Part shown: positions 53,234 through 63,676 of the stretch, one piece after another | How positions within the stretch are numbered: the stretch's first letter is position 1 | Layout: every line of letters starts with the position of its first letter | Assembly (NCBI GenBank): GCA_004764695.1 | Contig: SMSO01000037.1 | Span: forward strand, 728,247-792,246 | Origin: Schizochytrium sp. TIO01 | Lineage: Eukaryota > Sar > Bigyra > Thraustochytrida > Thraustochytriidae | DNA length: 64,000 nt | Direction of reading: 5' to 3' | Made by a program: the position numbers and the translations under genes | The notes under the pieces: generated by a model | Database searches by the model: none | Told to the model about the DNA's origin: nothing | Seen by the model: only the letters and a program-made list of their open reading frames with translations

Positions 53234-53448
53234 TAAACAAACAAACAAACAAACAAACAAACAAACAAACAAACAAACAAACAAACAAACAAACAAACAA
53301 ACAAACAAACAAACAAACAAACAAACAAACAAACAAACAAACAAACAAACAAACAAACAAACAAACAAACAAACAACAAACAAACAAACAAACATACATA
53401 CATACATACATTCATTCATACATACATACATTCATTCATACATGCATC
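53234..53448. repeat. (AAAC)n microsatellite passing into (ATAC)/(ATTC)n
   Basis: About 38 nearly perfect AAAC units followed by ATAC and ATTC units. Open frames in both directions through it are repeat artefacts. It ends about 130 bp before the start of the VWA gene. Confidence 0.97.
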
Positions 53449-53576
53449 CACAGATACTGGCACACAAACAAACATCAAACTGTACCACGCGAGACCAGCA
53501 AGAGTAGCAGCACCAGCGACAACAGCGGCAGAGAGGCCTAGCGCTTACCTTCCGCAGTCGTAGCAGGGTTTGCGCG

Positions 53577-56483
53577 ATGGCATCTCTTCCGCAGCCTCGC
53601 TCCCATTCCCGTTCACATTCGCGTTCTTCCTCGTCCTCTTCCTCGTCGCCGTCTTCTTCTTCTCCTTTTTCTTCTTCTTGGGTAGAGAAGAACCAGCATA
53701 AGCTAAACTCTGACGCCAACATGGAAACTATAAACACTAGCGACGTGGCACCCGGGACAGCCCGAGGAGCGCGCAGGGCATCGGCTCCGGCAGGAACGCT
53801 GGACATGCCAGAGGTGGGGCCTTCTCGAGGATTCGAAGAGATCAATTTTACAGTATCGAAACCATCATTTTCATTGAATTCTCAACTTGAATCAGAAACA
53901 GAGACAAACTCAAAAAAGAAGTCACCATCAGCTCATGCTAACGCTAGCTATCTTCATGTGAAGAATGAAGTTGATGGAGAAAGGGAATTTGATGGCCTTT
54001 TTGAAGATGATGGCGAATTGTCAACCGAAGCTGGACCGAAAGTTGGTTGCGAGGCAGTAGAGTACGATAACGATGAAGGGAAAAATCGTAGTGACTCACT
54101 GTCTTCATCTGAATCTTTACCATTTCCGATTTCGCAAAGGTCCCCAAGAAATGAAGAAGGTTCTACGACCACTGACAAAAGCAGTGGCGAAAACCTATAT
54201 GGGGAGTCACGCCTCAAGTTCACATGCACGCTGGTACAGACGAGGGAGTCTACCAAATCTAAGGTGCTGGTCACAGTGAGAGCCCCTGCAGTAGCAGCAG
54301 AAGACGAGCAGACACACCGGCGCAAACGTAAGCCCATTGACCTTGTGGCAGTCCTTGACACGAGTGGGTCTGTGGCAGGAGCGCCGGAAGAACTTTTGAG
54401 GAGATCTCTGGGATTCCTCGTACAGCAACTTTGCGCAGATGAGTCTACCAACATCTGCGAGGGTGACAGACTTGCGGTTGTCACTTTTGCAGACGAGGCT
54501 AAAGTTATCTTGCCACTCACTAGAATGAATTCTGATGGTAAATCCATCGCAGAGACTGTGATTTCAAGAATTAAGGCTGGCGGTGGAACAAATCTCAGCG
54601 CTGGTGTTTTCCGTGGACTTGACATTGTTGAAACGCGAACAGATGCTCGTCCTGTAACCAGTGTACTTCTGCTCACCGACGGTCTCTCAAATAGAGGTGT
54701 GCTTGACGCATCGCGACTTAAACTCGGCGTGGAAATGGCTCTCCAACGCATTGGTGCTCCTACAAGTTTATTCACATTCGGCGTAGGGGATACGCATGAT
54801 GCGAACGGTCTAGTGGAAATGGCACGTGCAAGTGCTGGTGGTGTCTACTCTTTCTTGGAGGGTGCAGAAGAGATCCCGGCATCTTTAGAAAAATGCATTG
54901 GTGGACTGTTCTCTGTGCTTGCACAAAATGTCCGCGTTCACTACGACCCTCTTAAATTTACTCCTCTTGAACCCTGGCGTGCCCATGTACCAGGTGTGCT
55001 TGACATCGGAGACATGTATATGGCTGAGCAAAAGCGTTTTGTATTGGTTAAACGATCCAGCTCTTCGCAGAGCAATCAGCAACGGAAACAAACTCGTCAA
55101 AGTCTTGTTAGTCCCAGCAGGAATCTCAAACAGAAGAAACAGAAGCTCTCACCTTCCAGTACTCATTCAAAACATAGCAAAACCACAAGAATACAAGACG
55201 AGGCTAATCCAGGAGTTGGCGTGCAGTCTGCATTTCGTCTTGAATATTTAGATGTAGCTACTATGTGCCCTTGCGCCGTAGAGCAGATTGCCCATCCGCC
55301 AGCTACAACTGCACAAGCTGCAGAGGTCGCCATGCACGTGGCTTCGCTTTCTAATCTTGCATTGGCACTGCAGGCAATGACCAAGGCAGCACTTCAGACA
55401 GGGCTTCATGCTCACCAAAGTGCTTTAGATGCGTCGTTGTCCACAATCAGGAATTCATCAGCGTTTGAAGCAGGAGACCCTATGAGCGGACGCCTGGTTG
55501 CCCAGCTTGAATTTCTCTCCGCACAAACGCAAAATGAAAAGAAGCATCGAAGGGCACTCTTGTCACTTTCGAACCAGTATGAACTGCAACGGGTCCTGAC
55601 AACTTCTCTTACATCTTCTTCTTCCTCATCATCAAACCCTCCTTTTGTAACCCCACACATAGTGGCTCAGCCTCCAGTTCCCACGGCTAGTGCATTGACC
55701 GTTTCCGAAGTCGCGGCTGCACTTGAGGCCTGCAGCGTTCACACTAATCGTTCGATGCCTTCATCGCAGCATTCTTTTGAGCATGGCAGTTTGCCAAGTT
55801 TGATCAGCACAAGCGACTTCCCGCACGATCTCGAGCGAACGTCGCGTACTGCTTTACCTTCAATGTCGCAGTTTGACTTTCCAGTTGCACATGAAATTCA
55901 TCGCAGCTCAACTGCTCCAGTACAAGCCTCATATGTGACAATTACACCTGCGGATATGTCTACATCAAATCGCCGCCACAGTTCATCCTCAGCAGACTCC
56001 GCAAGGGGCTATGGCTCTGCATCGTCGGATGGAGGCTCACCCACTGCATCGCGCTGGCGTCGTCATACCGGCCGTCTTTTCAGATCCTCCTCAGCCCGGT
56101 CCGCGCCAACACCTTCCGACACAGCACCGCACGAAAATGAGCAACCCGCTTCATTGCAAATTTTGCAGCAACACGAACCGGAAGTAGTGATGCAGCAGCC
56201 AGTAGCTGATAACCAATCTCGTTTTCCTCGTTTTCAGGGCGTGACAAGCACGTCACTTTCATCAAATCAGTCTTTGCAGACAGCACACAGAAGTTTTGTT
56301 CTTGGCAGCCCTCCTTCGTCTGGTTCATTGCCTTCTCCGCCTCCACTCGGCAACGCATCTCAGGCAAATGCTTCTGAAGCCATTCCTGCACGATCTCGGA
56401 GATCTTCTGCAGAAACATCTTCGAGTCGCACATCTGGCGTTCATTCTCTTCGCAACCTCATGGCATTTTTCAAACCCAAGTAA
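53577..56483 (+). CDS. VWA-domain protein with Ser-rich flanks
   Basis: Intronless, 968 aa, true ATG. Residues 1-200 are Ser- and acid-rich and disordered. Residues about 255-445 form a von Willebrand factor A domain with a complete metal-ion-dependent adhesion site: DTSGS (261-265), Thr338 in GGGTNLSAG, and Asp368 in LLLTDG. Next come a probable beta-rich region (VRVHYDPLKF onward), a Ser/Lys-rich loop, and a helical part at about 590-690 (AEVAMHVASLSNLALALQAM, then THAHQSALDA-like sequence) that recalls the VWA-interacting (Vwaint) module found after VWA domains in plant WAV3/EDA40-type proteins; no RING finger is seen. The last 270 residues are Ser/Pro-rich. There is no signal peptide or membrane segment, so it is likely intracellular and binds a partner through Mg2+. 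The domain call is firm; the Vwaint call is tentative. Convergent with NBP35. Confidence 0.9.
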   Translation: MASLPQPRSHSRSHSRSSSSSSSSPSSSSPFSSSWVEKNQHKLNSDANMETINTSDVAPGTARGARRASAPAGTLDMPEVGPSRGFEEINFTVSKPSFSLNSQLESETETNSKKKSPSAHANASYLHVKNEVDGEREFDGLFEDDGELSTEAGPKVGCEAVEYDNDEGKNRSDSLSSSESLPFPISQRSPRNEEGSTTTDKSSGENLYGESRLKFTCTLVQTRESTKSKVLVTVRAPAVAAEDEQTHRRKRKPIDLVAVLDTSGSVAGAPEELLRRSLGFLVQQLCADESTNICEGDRLAVVTFADEAKVILPLTRMNSDGKSIAETVISRIKAGGGTNLSAGVFRGLDIVETRTDARPVTSVLLLTDGLSNRGVLDASRLKLGVEMALQRIGAPTSLFTFGVGDTHDANGLVEMARASAGGVYSFLEGAEEIPASLEKCIGGLFSVLAQNVRVHYDPLKFTPLEPWRAHVPGVLDIGDMYMAEQKRFVLVKRSSSSQSNQQRKQTRQSLVSPSRNLKQKKQKLSPSSTHSKHSKTTRIQDEANPGVGVQSAFRLEYLDVATMCPCAVEQIAHPPATTAQAAEVAMHVASLSNLALALQAMTKAALQTGLHAHQSALDASLSTIRNSSAFEAGDPMSGRLVAQLEFLSAQTQNEKKHRRALLSLSNQYELQRVLTTSLTSSSSSSSNPPFVTPHIVAQPPVPTASALTVSEVAAALEACSVHTNRSMPSSQHSFEHGSLPSLISTSDFPHDLERTSRTALPSMSQFDFPVAHEIHRSSTAPVQASYVTITPADMSTSNRRHSSSSADSARGYGSASSDGGSPTASRWRRHTGRLFRSSSARSAPTPSDTAPHENEQPASLQILQQHEPEVVMQQPVADNQSRFPRFQGVTSTSLSSNQSLQTAHRSFVLGSPPSSGSLPSPPPLGNASQANASEAIPARSRRSSAETSSSRTSGVHSLRNLMAFFKPK

Positions 56484-57101
56484 ATATAGACCTTATTCCC
56501 TTCGAACTATTGAACAATACCCAAATCTTTGTATTTTACTCTTTAATTTTTAATTTCTCAATTCTTCAGATAAACCCCAAAACTGTGCGGGTAAATCTCA
56601 CCTAGTTTTTCATACTTATTTTACGACTCAAGTTGAACATGTTTCCAAGTTAGCTTGGAAGTTTGTCTCGAATAGGTAACATGGAAATCATCCATTAAAG
56701 CTGGGCATGCTCACCTCAAAAAAATCGGTTATTATATTAATTACAAAACGACCCCCTGATTTTCCGCCATTCCTTAGTTGTGTTGCAAGAAGAAGATAAA
56801 GAGTGGGCACACAAAACCGGCATTTTCAAAGTTGCATAGCACATCAGGTTGAAGTAAAAGATCATATTTGCATAGGAAAGACAGACCGAAATTAAAGCAA
56901 CGAGTAATAGCATAAAAGTTCATAAAATAAAAATGCACGTGTGGTTGCAGGGGTGAAGAAGTTTAAAAAAAAAGCTTTGCCTTGTGTTCAGTTAGTACAT
57001 GCTTTCTATAGAAAAGGGTGCATCAATCGATCACAGTCATATAAGCGAGCGGTACAAATTTAGTGTTGGTCTTACAAAATAAAGAGCTGTAAATAGGTTC
57101 T
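56484..57101. other. Convergent spacer between VWA and NBP35 genes
   Basis: 618 bp AT-rich DNA with both 3' flanks. No gene seen. Confidence 0.6.
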
Positions 57102-58223
57102 CTAAGCTGAGATGACGCCACTACCATTGCTGGCGCTGGCCTCTTCAGCAGCAACAGCATTTGTCTTGGCAGATGCGACAATCTTGTCCACAATGGTGCG
57201 CAGGGGGGCCATCGCGGATCCCTCCAGGATCGGCTTGCCATTCTCTGCTGCATTTTGCAATTTCGGGTCCATGGGGACACGGCCGAGGTACGGGACATCG
57301 AACTTGGCGGCCATTGCCTGAGGTCCTCCGTTGGCTGCAGGGAAGATATCAAGGGCAATATCCATGTCAAAAATTTCCGGACAGCGTTCACGGAGAGTAG
57401 CCAAAGCAGTTTCAGTTGCGTCATTGCCTTCACCAGAAACAAAACGCAGAGAGTTTACAGGAAGACGCATCTGGGCCATGTTCTCAACCACGCCGAGTAC
57501 CGGGATCTTCGTCTGCTTGCAAAAGTTGAGCTCCTTACGCACATCCATCATGGCTACTTCTTGAGGTGTTGTGACCACCACTGCACCATCGTCTGGACGA
57601 AGACTATCCTTTAGCAGCTGCACAATTGAAATGTGCTCGTCAGAGGTTCCCGGGGGGGTGTCAATAACAAGGTAGTCAAGCTCACCCCAGTCCACAGACG
57701 TAAAGAACTGCTGGATAAGTCCATTTTTGCGGGGTCCTCTCCAAATAACAGCGCTGTCTGGATCCGGCATCAGAAATCCAATCGACATTACGCCTAACTC
57801 ACAGTCCTCCTCCCCATTCTCGCCGTCCACATCCACATAAACTGGCGACCATCCTGAGGCGCTCTGGTGCACCTCGCGCCCAGACAGGCCCAGCATCAGA
57901 GGCACAGACGGCCCACAGATGTCAAGATCCAAAAGACCTACTCGCTTGCCGGCACGCGCTAAACCAAACGCCAACTGAGCCGAGAATGTTGACTTTCCTA
58001 CGCCACCTTTGCCCGAAAGAACGAGCACAGTTCTGCCGATGTTAGCCATCTTGTCTTTAATGGCCTGGGCCTCCGGGTTTGGCTTGCGCATCTCTCCCGA
58101 GGCGCAGGCACTTTGGTTCGGGCAACCAGCACAAGCACTAGCCTTGCCGGCTTGCTCCGAGGTTGGGCCAACGCAGCCGTCGTTGGCATCGCTGGGAGCA
58201 GCATCGCCTCCGGTGGTCGCCAT
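57102..58223 (-). CDS. NBP35: Cytosolic Fe-S scaffold ATPase NBP35/NUBP1
   Basis: Intronless, 373 aa from the ATG at 58223; the longer frame begins at a TTG. NBP35 is the Mrp/MinD-type P-loop scaffold of the cytosolic Fe-S assembly pathway, usually with CFD1. The N terminus has the diagnostic ferredoxin-like cysteines Cys17, Cys31, Cys34, Cys40 (CX13CX2CX5C). Then come the deviant Walker A GKGGVGKST (71-79), LLDLDICGPS (97-106), and VIDTPPGTSDEH (186-197). The fold continues through TTPQEVAMMDV and LGRVPMDP. The C-terminal CPxC pair that bridges the dimer with a second 4Fe-4S cluster would be expected just after VENMA (246-250). Here that place reads QMRLPVNSLR, the loop before FPAANGG is about 30 residues longer than usual, and it has a single cysteine, Cys281 (CPEIF). 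The family is certain; the missing pair is a real difference from yeast/human NBP35. Confidence 0.93.
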   Translation of the reverse strand: MATTGGDAAPSDANDGCVGPTSEQAGKASACAGCPNQSACASGEMRKPNPEAQAIKDKMANIGRTVLVLSGKGGVGKSTFSAQLAFGLARAGKRVGLLDLDICGPSVPLMLGLSGREVHQSASGWSPVYVDVDGENGEEDCELGVMSIGFLMPDPDSAVIWRGPRKNGLIQQFFTSVDWGELDYLVIDTPPGTSDEHISIVQLLKDSLRPDDGAVVVTTPQEVAMMDVRKELNFCKQTKIPVLGVVENMAQMRLPVNSLRFVSGEGNDATETALATLRERCPEIFDMDIALDIFPAANGGPQAMAAKFDVPYLGRVPMDPKLQNAAENGKPILEGSAMAPLRTIVDKIVASAKTNAVAAEEASASNGSGVISA

Positions 58224-59608
58224 GGTGGTTCCGAAGATCTGTTGTTTCCTGAGCAAAAGCGAAAACCAATCGACGGGTTGGGAAGAAGTGTAGCCAAGCT
58301 AAGTCTCAGGTCGCAGGAGTACAACTAGCAATGATTCACAGATGAGGCCGAGAAGAAGGCTCGATCAATGAACTTAACCGGGGCCTGTTCTGGATTTGCC
58401 GCTTCTGGATTGATCAATCCATCAATCAATGTACAATTCATCGGAATTCGGGAAGGGCCACCCTTACTGTTTCGAATAGCCCTACTCCTAACCTCGGCGC
58501 TATCTGTAAATGTAGCCTAATTAAGCACCTATGCTTAATAAAGCAAGAACTGATGTTGTTGTGCCAGTGCCTGATTCTCGTTTCGCAGCCCCGGCGAGAG
58601 CTCCGAAACCGATGCATTATATTTGGAAACAATCAAAGATCTGATGGCGCTATATACTCGCGCAGACCCCTGAGAAACTGGTATAGCCTTCGAATTGCAA
58701 GACAAAACGATTTGCTAGGAAATCTGGTGTAAGGCTTTAACGCGAAGTTTAGGTTGAAAATCACTATCTACACGTATGCTGAGAAAGAGCTACTGGCGGC
58801 TACTAATTAATGAACAAGGAAGCCGGGAACATGGCAGATGTTCACGTAGCTAAGTACCTCGACAAGAAAAACTCCGTGGCGTCCTGGTGTTTGCTACTCT
58901 TAAAAGTGGGTAAGGCCAGGAACTGCCATGAGGCCCCAAGGCAAGTTCTTTTTATCGATTTCAGGACCGCCAACGATGGAGAGTAAGTTCAAATCAGGAA
59001 TCAAATAGAAAGGACAATTTTGTCATATGGCGATATTGTGAGTAAGCTGAGCGTGTTGCATCTCTTAATATCGCAACATTATTCATTTATATGGACGATT
59101 GGTTCTCTCCTTGATCCATGCAGAAGGCTTTCGTAAATTCACCCAACTATGAGAAGACGTTGATGCTTTGCAAGTGAGAGTACTCAGTATTGCATGTGGA
59201 AAGTGATGACGCATCCCTGTGCTGTTATTCACAGTTCAGAGTAACATACAAAAGGATGGTTCCAGAGTTATACAAGTTTTTATTCTTATAATTAGATTGA
59301 TGCTAACGTGTTGCGTATCGCTCCAGAACTTTGTCGTTCCCGGTGCATGTATCATCATAAGGGAGAATAACACAAAGCGAGAAAGTGGGAGGGGAAAGAA
59401 GGAAATAGGATGAAATTGAGAAACACTGAGGGGGTGAGTTTTCATGGTGAAATGAACTTTAATTTCTTGTACGATAGACGGTTGAATGAGTTTGGTGAAA
59501 AGCAGAAAGGTAAAACAGTCACTCGAGTTGAGCAGTAGGTGTGCCAAGCAGCCAGCTGGCACCAAGTATGTAGAATTAGCAGAAATAATGATGAATTCGT
59601 AAGTTTTA
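58224..59608. other. Spacer between NBP35 and the Myb/SANT-like gene
   Basis: No gene-like frame. Contains the NBP35 promoter side and the 3' flank of the next minus-strand gene. Confidence 0.55.
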
Positions 59609-60250
59609 TTATGCGTCTGCATCCTGGAGGTCATCATCTGCGTGCTGCTCAGAGTGTTCTTGGTCATCTTCATACTCATCGGTCTTCCGTTCTGAGAATC
59701 CATTCGTTCCGTCGTTATTTTCACCATCCGTCGCAGTTGTATCGTTGTGTCCATTGCCCACATCTGGTTCGCTGCCCTTGTCAACCATGTGGACGTCATC
59801 CTCTTGATGGTGTTCCTGCTCTTCATCAACCATCTGAGTCTCATGATGATCATCCTCATCGACCTGATGAATACCTTCTGAGCCTTGCACTGGGTCATCA
59901 TGGTCCCCTGTCACTTTGTCATCGTTGCGGTCCTGCTCATGAAGGTTGCTTTCAACTGATCCTTCTTTGCTCTTTATTAGAGCTCCTCCAGAGCTACTGT
60001 GATGTGTATTGTCGTTCTCCTCCTCCATATCATCTTCATCAGGGGCTGGTACAGGAAGTTTATCCACAGTCGCATTATCATCAACTGTATCTTGTTGTTG
60101 CTGATCCTGCTGATCCTGTTCCTGCTGGTGTTGTACAGCTTCTGACGAATCCTCTTCCTCTTCACCGGGTGGAAGTGGCGGTTGCTGGTCGCTCTGTCGT
60201 GGCTGTTCCTGCTGCGACTGCTGTTGTTGTTGTTCCTGCTGTTGTTGTTG

Positions 60251-60313
<63 letters not shown>

Positions 60314-61414
60314 TTGATGTTGCTGTTGTTCCGGGCCCTGGACGGAGGTTTGTGCATGTCTTGAGTTTTTCCAGTTGGTAAAATCAATAAGATCATGAAG
60401 CATAATAGTCATCTCACATTGTGCCAAAGCATCCTGCAATCGTAAGCCAGTTTCTTTCCAGATGTTGTGACGGCTGTCGCCCTTAGGTGGCTCTGGTTTT
60501 CGCAGAAAGTCAATGATCTCCTGAAGCGAAATTGAAATCGTCATCGTTCCAGAATTTCCTGACACAGCTGCATCATCTGTCTTCTGGCGTTTTGCAGAAG
60601 GGCTTGCAAGCCCAGGTCCTGCCCTAACCCTACTAGGCACGCCTATGGTACTTGCAATGTAATCTGGTACGGACTGCGACGCAGTATTTACAGCCATTTG
60701 CTGATTCTGATGATGATGCTGTTGCTGCAAATCACCCGCCGACGGCGGTGGCGGTGGTGGCGGAGATCCGTCGCCGATAACCGTTCCCGCCACATTCACT
60801 TGATTCACAACGTTGCTACTTCCGATGCCGTTCCCAAGGTTGTTGACTCCGATGGCATTGTTAATGGTACTTGTGGATGCGCTAGCAGCTGCGTTTCTTT
60901 GCGACTGAAGAATGTTCTCATCTTCCTCGTCAAGCTCGATGTCGCTCTCGGACTCGTAATCGGGCTCGTCGGGTCTACGGGACTCCTTCGGTCTGCCGAT
61001 GATGACTTTGAGCAGCTTCTCGCGCGAACCCTTCTTGAAGTAATCGTAGCACCATGAGAACCTGAACTTGCCAACACCGCGTTGGTCTCCCTTGAGACTG
61101 TGAAGGTAGTACTGGTTAGTAAGTTTGTCTACATCTATGGTTCCTGGGATCGCATTAGCTGCCTCCTCTTGAGCTTTTTGCACAGCATCGCGGTATTTGG
61201 TGACGTGGGTCCTGATCTTGGCCCACCGCTTGCGAAGACCCTCTGGCGTGCGGGCCACAAAATCTGATTGCGAGCGAATGGTATAAGCTTGCAGACACTC
61301 TTGCCAGAATCCCTCCTGCGTGCGTGACTTCGACCTGCACTCTTTCCACGCAATAGCATATGATCTGCAGAGAAGGTGGTCCTCCTCCTCGCGCCAGCCC
61401 TTGCCACGGCCCAT
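59609..61414 (-). CDS. Myb/SANT-like DNA-binding protein with long polyglutamine tract
   Basis: Intronless, 601 aa, ATG at 61414. Residues 4-75 form a trihelical Myb/SANT-like domain of the type seen in plant NAM-associated and Harbinger Myb-like proteins: GWREEEDHLLCRSYAIAWKE, FWQECLQAY, LRKRWAKIRTHVTKY, with Trp residues spaced as in that class. A conserved-looking extension follows with FRFSWCYDYFKK. Then come an acidic stretch, a short polyproline run, and a helical segment around 295-345 (SISLQEIIDFLRKPEPPK and LRLQDALAQCEMTIMLHDLI), perhaps for oligomerisation. A glutamine tract of roughly 35-40 residues lies at about 360-405. The last 190 residues are very rich in Glu, Asp, Gln and His. 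It is likely a nuclear transcription regulator. No transposase or terminal inverted repeats are seen, so it is treated as a host gene. The targets are unknown. Confidence 0.85.
60205..60335. repeat. CAG/CAA (poly-Gln) coding microsatellite
   Basis: On the coding strand a pure CAG core at about 60259-60308 is flanked by CAA and mixed codons. It gives the polyglutamine tract of the Myb/SANT-like protein. On the other strand it would give poly-Leu/poly-Ala frames that are not genes. Confidence 0.95.
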
Positions 61415-62583
61415 CTTGAGCTACACGTCCACGGCCACACGCAAAAAAAAAAAGAACACTACAAGCCCCAAGAATGGCAAGGCTCGCCAGCACACACGCC
61501 ACAAACAGGAAGCCAACGCTGCCTTGGCGATGCGGTCTGCAGCCCTTGACGGAGAATGGGCCTTGACACAGCGTCTTCTTCGCCGTCTCTGGTATCGTTG
61601 TTGTCAATGATGATACTCTTATTATTCCTTTATTCACCATTATTATCTCCTCCTACTCTTTAACATAGAACATCCTACTGATCACTAGGCACTCGTCTCC
61701 GTTCTTTAAGGGATTCCTTTTTCCCTCCAACTGACTGACTGCGTGAAGAGAAAGTCTCAAAGTGCCATCGACTGATTTATGCTGGCATCCTCAGTAATGA
61801 AGGCTGCACAACACGCGAGAACGAAGCAGCGACTTCATCGATGCAGGAGCTGGAGAGTAGCCATGTGCAATGTGCAAAGCTCCGCGATGGTTTGGCTGGA
61901 TAGAAGTTTTTTTCTTCATCGAAGGAAAATTTTATATTAACTTGAAAAAGACGGTATTAGTGCTGTATTTCATGACAATTTTAGTTGTTTGTTCATTTTC
62001 TTTAAATTAAAATTAATACATAGGTCATTCATAGCCAGCTATTACTAACTAAGTGTAGAGGTCAGTAGTAGTCTGCTAAGAATTGTGAAAGCGACTCCGA
62101 AGGAAAAAACCTGCACAAGCGGCCGATAGGGAACTAGCAAGAGTATGTGTATTATTATGCTATTTGGTGTCTCGCTGATAGATGCAATAACTGCATATAC
62201 AGTGGTAGTACTCCTTCCCTTTCTTCTTTGCTATTTCTCTTTGTGCCTCTTGATTATGATTAGTACCTTGAAGGAGAAGTTGAATTGGTGTTATGACAGA
62301 AGCTGAAGATGTCTGGCATTTGACAATCTGCGAGGACAGTAGACCTACGCAGCCCACTTTAATGCTGGTACAGCGCCTGTAGAGGATGCGAGAAAGAAGC
62401 AAAGGAAGGCGTCCAAAAGGAAGAGCAAACAAGTTAACGAATGGGTAAAATCACTTTTTTAAAAGAAAGAAACAAAGGCATTCTTGGGAAGAGGGTTTTT
62501 TCCCTTTCTTCCGAGTACCCGAAGGCTCCTACTGGAAGTGTAGGCACCCATAGACGGAGTTTGCTTTCGCTCACTCTCGTCAA

Positions 62584-62635
62584 ATAACTCACTTGCGAGA
62601 GCGTATAACTCACTTGCGAGAGCGTATAACTCACT
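62584..62635. repeat. 21-bp tandem repeat, about 2.5 copies
   Basis: Two identical 21-bp units (62584-62604 and 62605-62625) that include AACTCACTTGCGAGAGCGT, followed by a truncated third unit. Each unit contains CTTGCGAG, a near-palindrome. Confidence 0.92.
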
Positions 62636-62783
62636 GACGACATGAATACTCCACTGTATACGGACAATATGCTCAACGTTAATGGCTCCAGTCTAAAATC
62701 AAACAAAAGAAGCCTTTCTTTCTTACGATGCGCCGATTACTCCTTTGTTGAGAAGAGGAAGCCATGACGAAGACAGCTGCAGA

Positions 62784-62834
62784 AGCTGCTCAAGATGATA
62801 ATTAGCTGCTCAAGATGATAATTAGCTGCTCAAG
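62784..62834. repeat. 20-bp tandem repeat, about 2.5 copies
   Basis: Two identical units AGCTGCTCAAGATGATAATT (62784-62803 and 62804-62823) followed by a partial third. Confidence 0.92.
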
Positions 62835-63676
62835 GATACCTGAGCAAGCACCCCTAGCTCAGGAGGAGATGTGAACAATAGGCCTGATGTGCCTTAAGTG
62901 ATTCCTCGCGTTATGAAAACAGTAGGTGCCCTTACCCTAGGCAGAGGCCTAATTGTGGTACTAGGTCTGTCTGGTAGTATAGTAAAAGGAACATCAAGTA
63001 TTTTATAATCTAAAATCATTAATGATTAAGACGATGAGACTTTGCTTTGTTGGACGATCGCCGATGTAGAACTATGGGCGATTAAAGCATCTGACGTCAC
63101 GTTGAGAATGACAAAGTTCATCGTGCTGCACCTTGGTCTTGTAGAGGAAGTCCATCTGACCAGCTCGCATGTTTATTTTAACGTGTAAATCAAGGAGGGC
63201 CAGGCAGTGGAAGCTAAACAAATATGAGAATAATCAGGTACATCTCCCAGAATATATTCTGCTGAGGCGTGAACCATGCTAGGCATAAATGAAGTGCATT
63301 GCAGTAGTTTTGAAGACCACTCGGTAGCAAGAACTAACTAGCAAATGTAACCATCATGAAAGAACTGGGATCGTGAGTCATAGATCGTCGAAACGGTCAA
63401 CCGCATTTACAAGGGGGTTATTATACAATAATATACCAATTTTGAACACCGTTTAACATTTGTTAATATTCTCGATTTTACAACAATTAAGTATATAATC
63501 CCATATTGCTCCCCTCTATGATGATGTCTCAAGTTTTTACAAGGATGAAGCAATGTTGCATTGTCTAGAGAAAGCAAGCAATGTCAAATTGAGATCAGAG
63601 ACACAAGCGACGCAGGATCAAGACCTGCGCAGATCAGAGACGTTGAACGTGAACACGCGAAGATAGTGTTGGCATC

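Larger units (their letters stand above)
61415..63676. other. Spacer with short tandem repeats
   Basis: 2.3 kb without a supportable gene. It contains an A run at 61443-61454, the two tandem repeats listed separately, and short frames with no motifs. The last few hundred bases should include the promoter of the gene starting at 63677. Confidence 0.5.

Noticed and set aside
53227-53541. Open frames through the AAAC repeat (Thr-Asn-Lys-Gln and Val-Cys-Leu-Phe repeats)
   Set aside because: A tetranucleotide repeat without stops is open in several frames on both strands; no coding evidence.
53954-54775. 273-codon minus-strand frame inside the VWA gene
   Set aside because: Antisense shadow of a gene whose plus-strand frame contains a complete VWA metal site.
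58009-58328. Alternative frames over the NBP35 N terminus
   Set aside because: The minus-strand frame carries the NBP35 cysteine motif and P-loop; the others have no motif.
59539-60381. 280-codon plus-strand frame rich in Leu, Ala and His
   Set aside because: It is the antisense shadow of the polyglutamine/acidic region of the Myb/SANT-like gene.
59609-61414. Active Harbinger-type transposon
   Set aside because: A Myb-like domain is present but no transposase frame or terminal inverted repeats were seen nearby.
62584-62834. CRISPR-like array
   Set aside because: The two short repeats are directly tandem without unique spacers, and the genome is eukaryotic.
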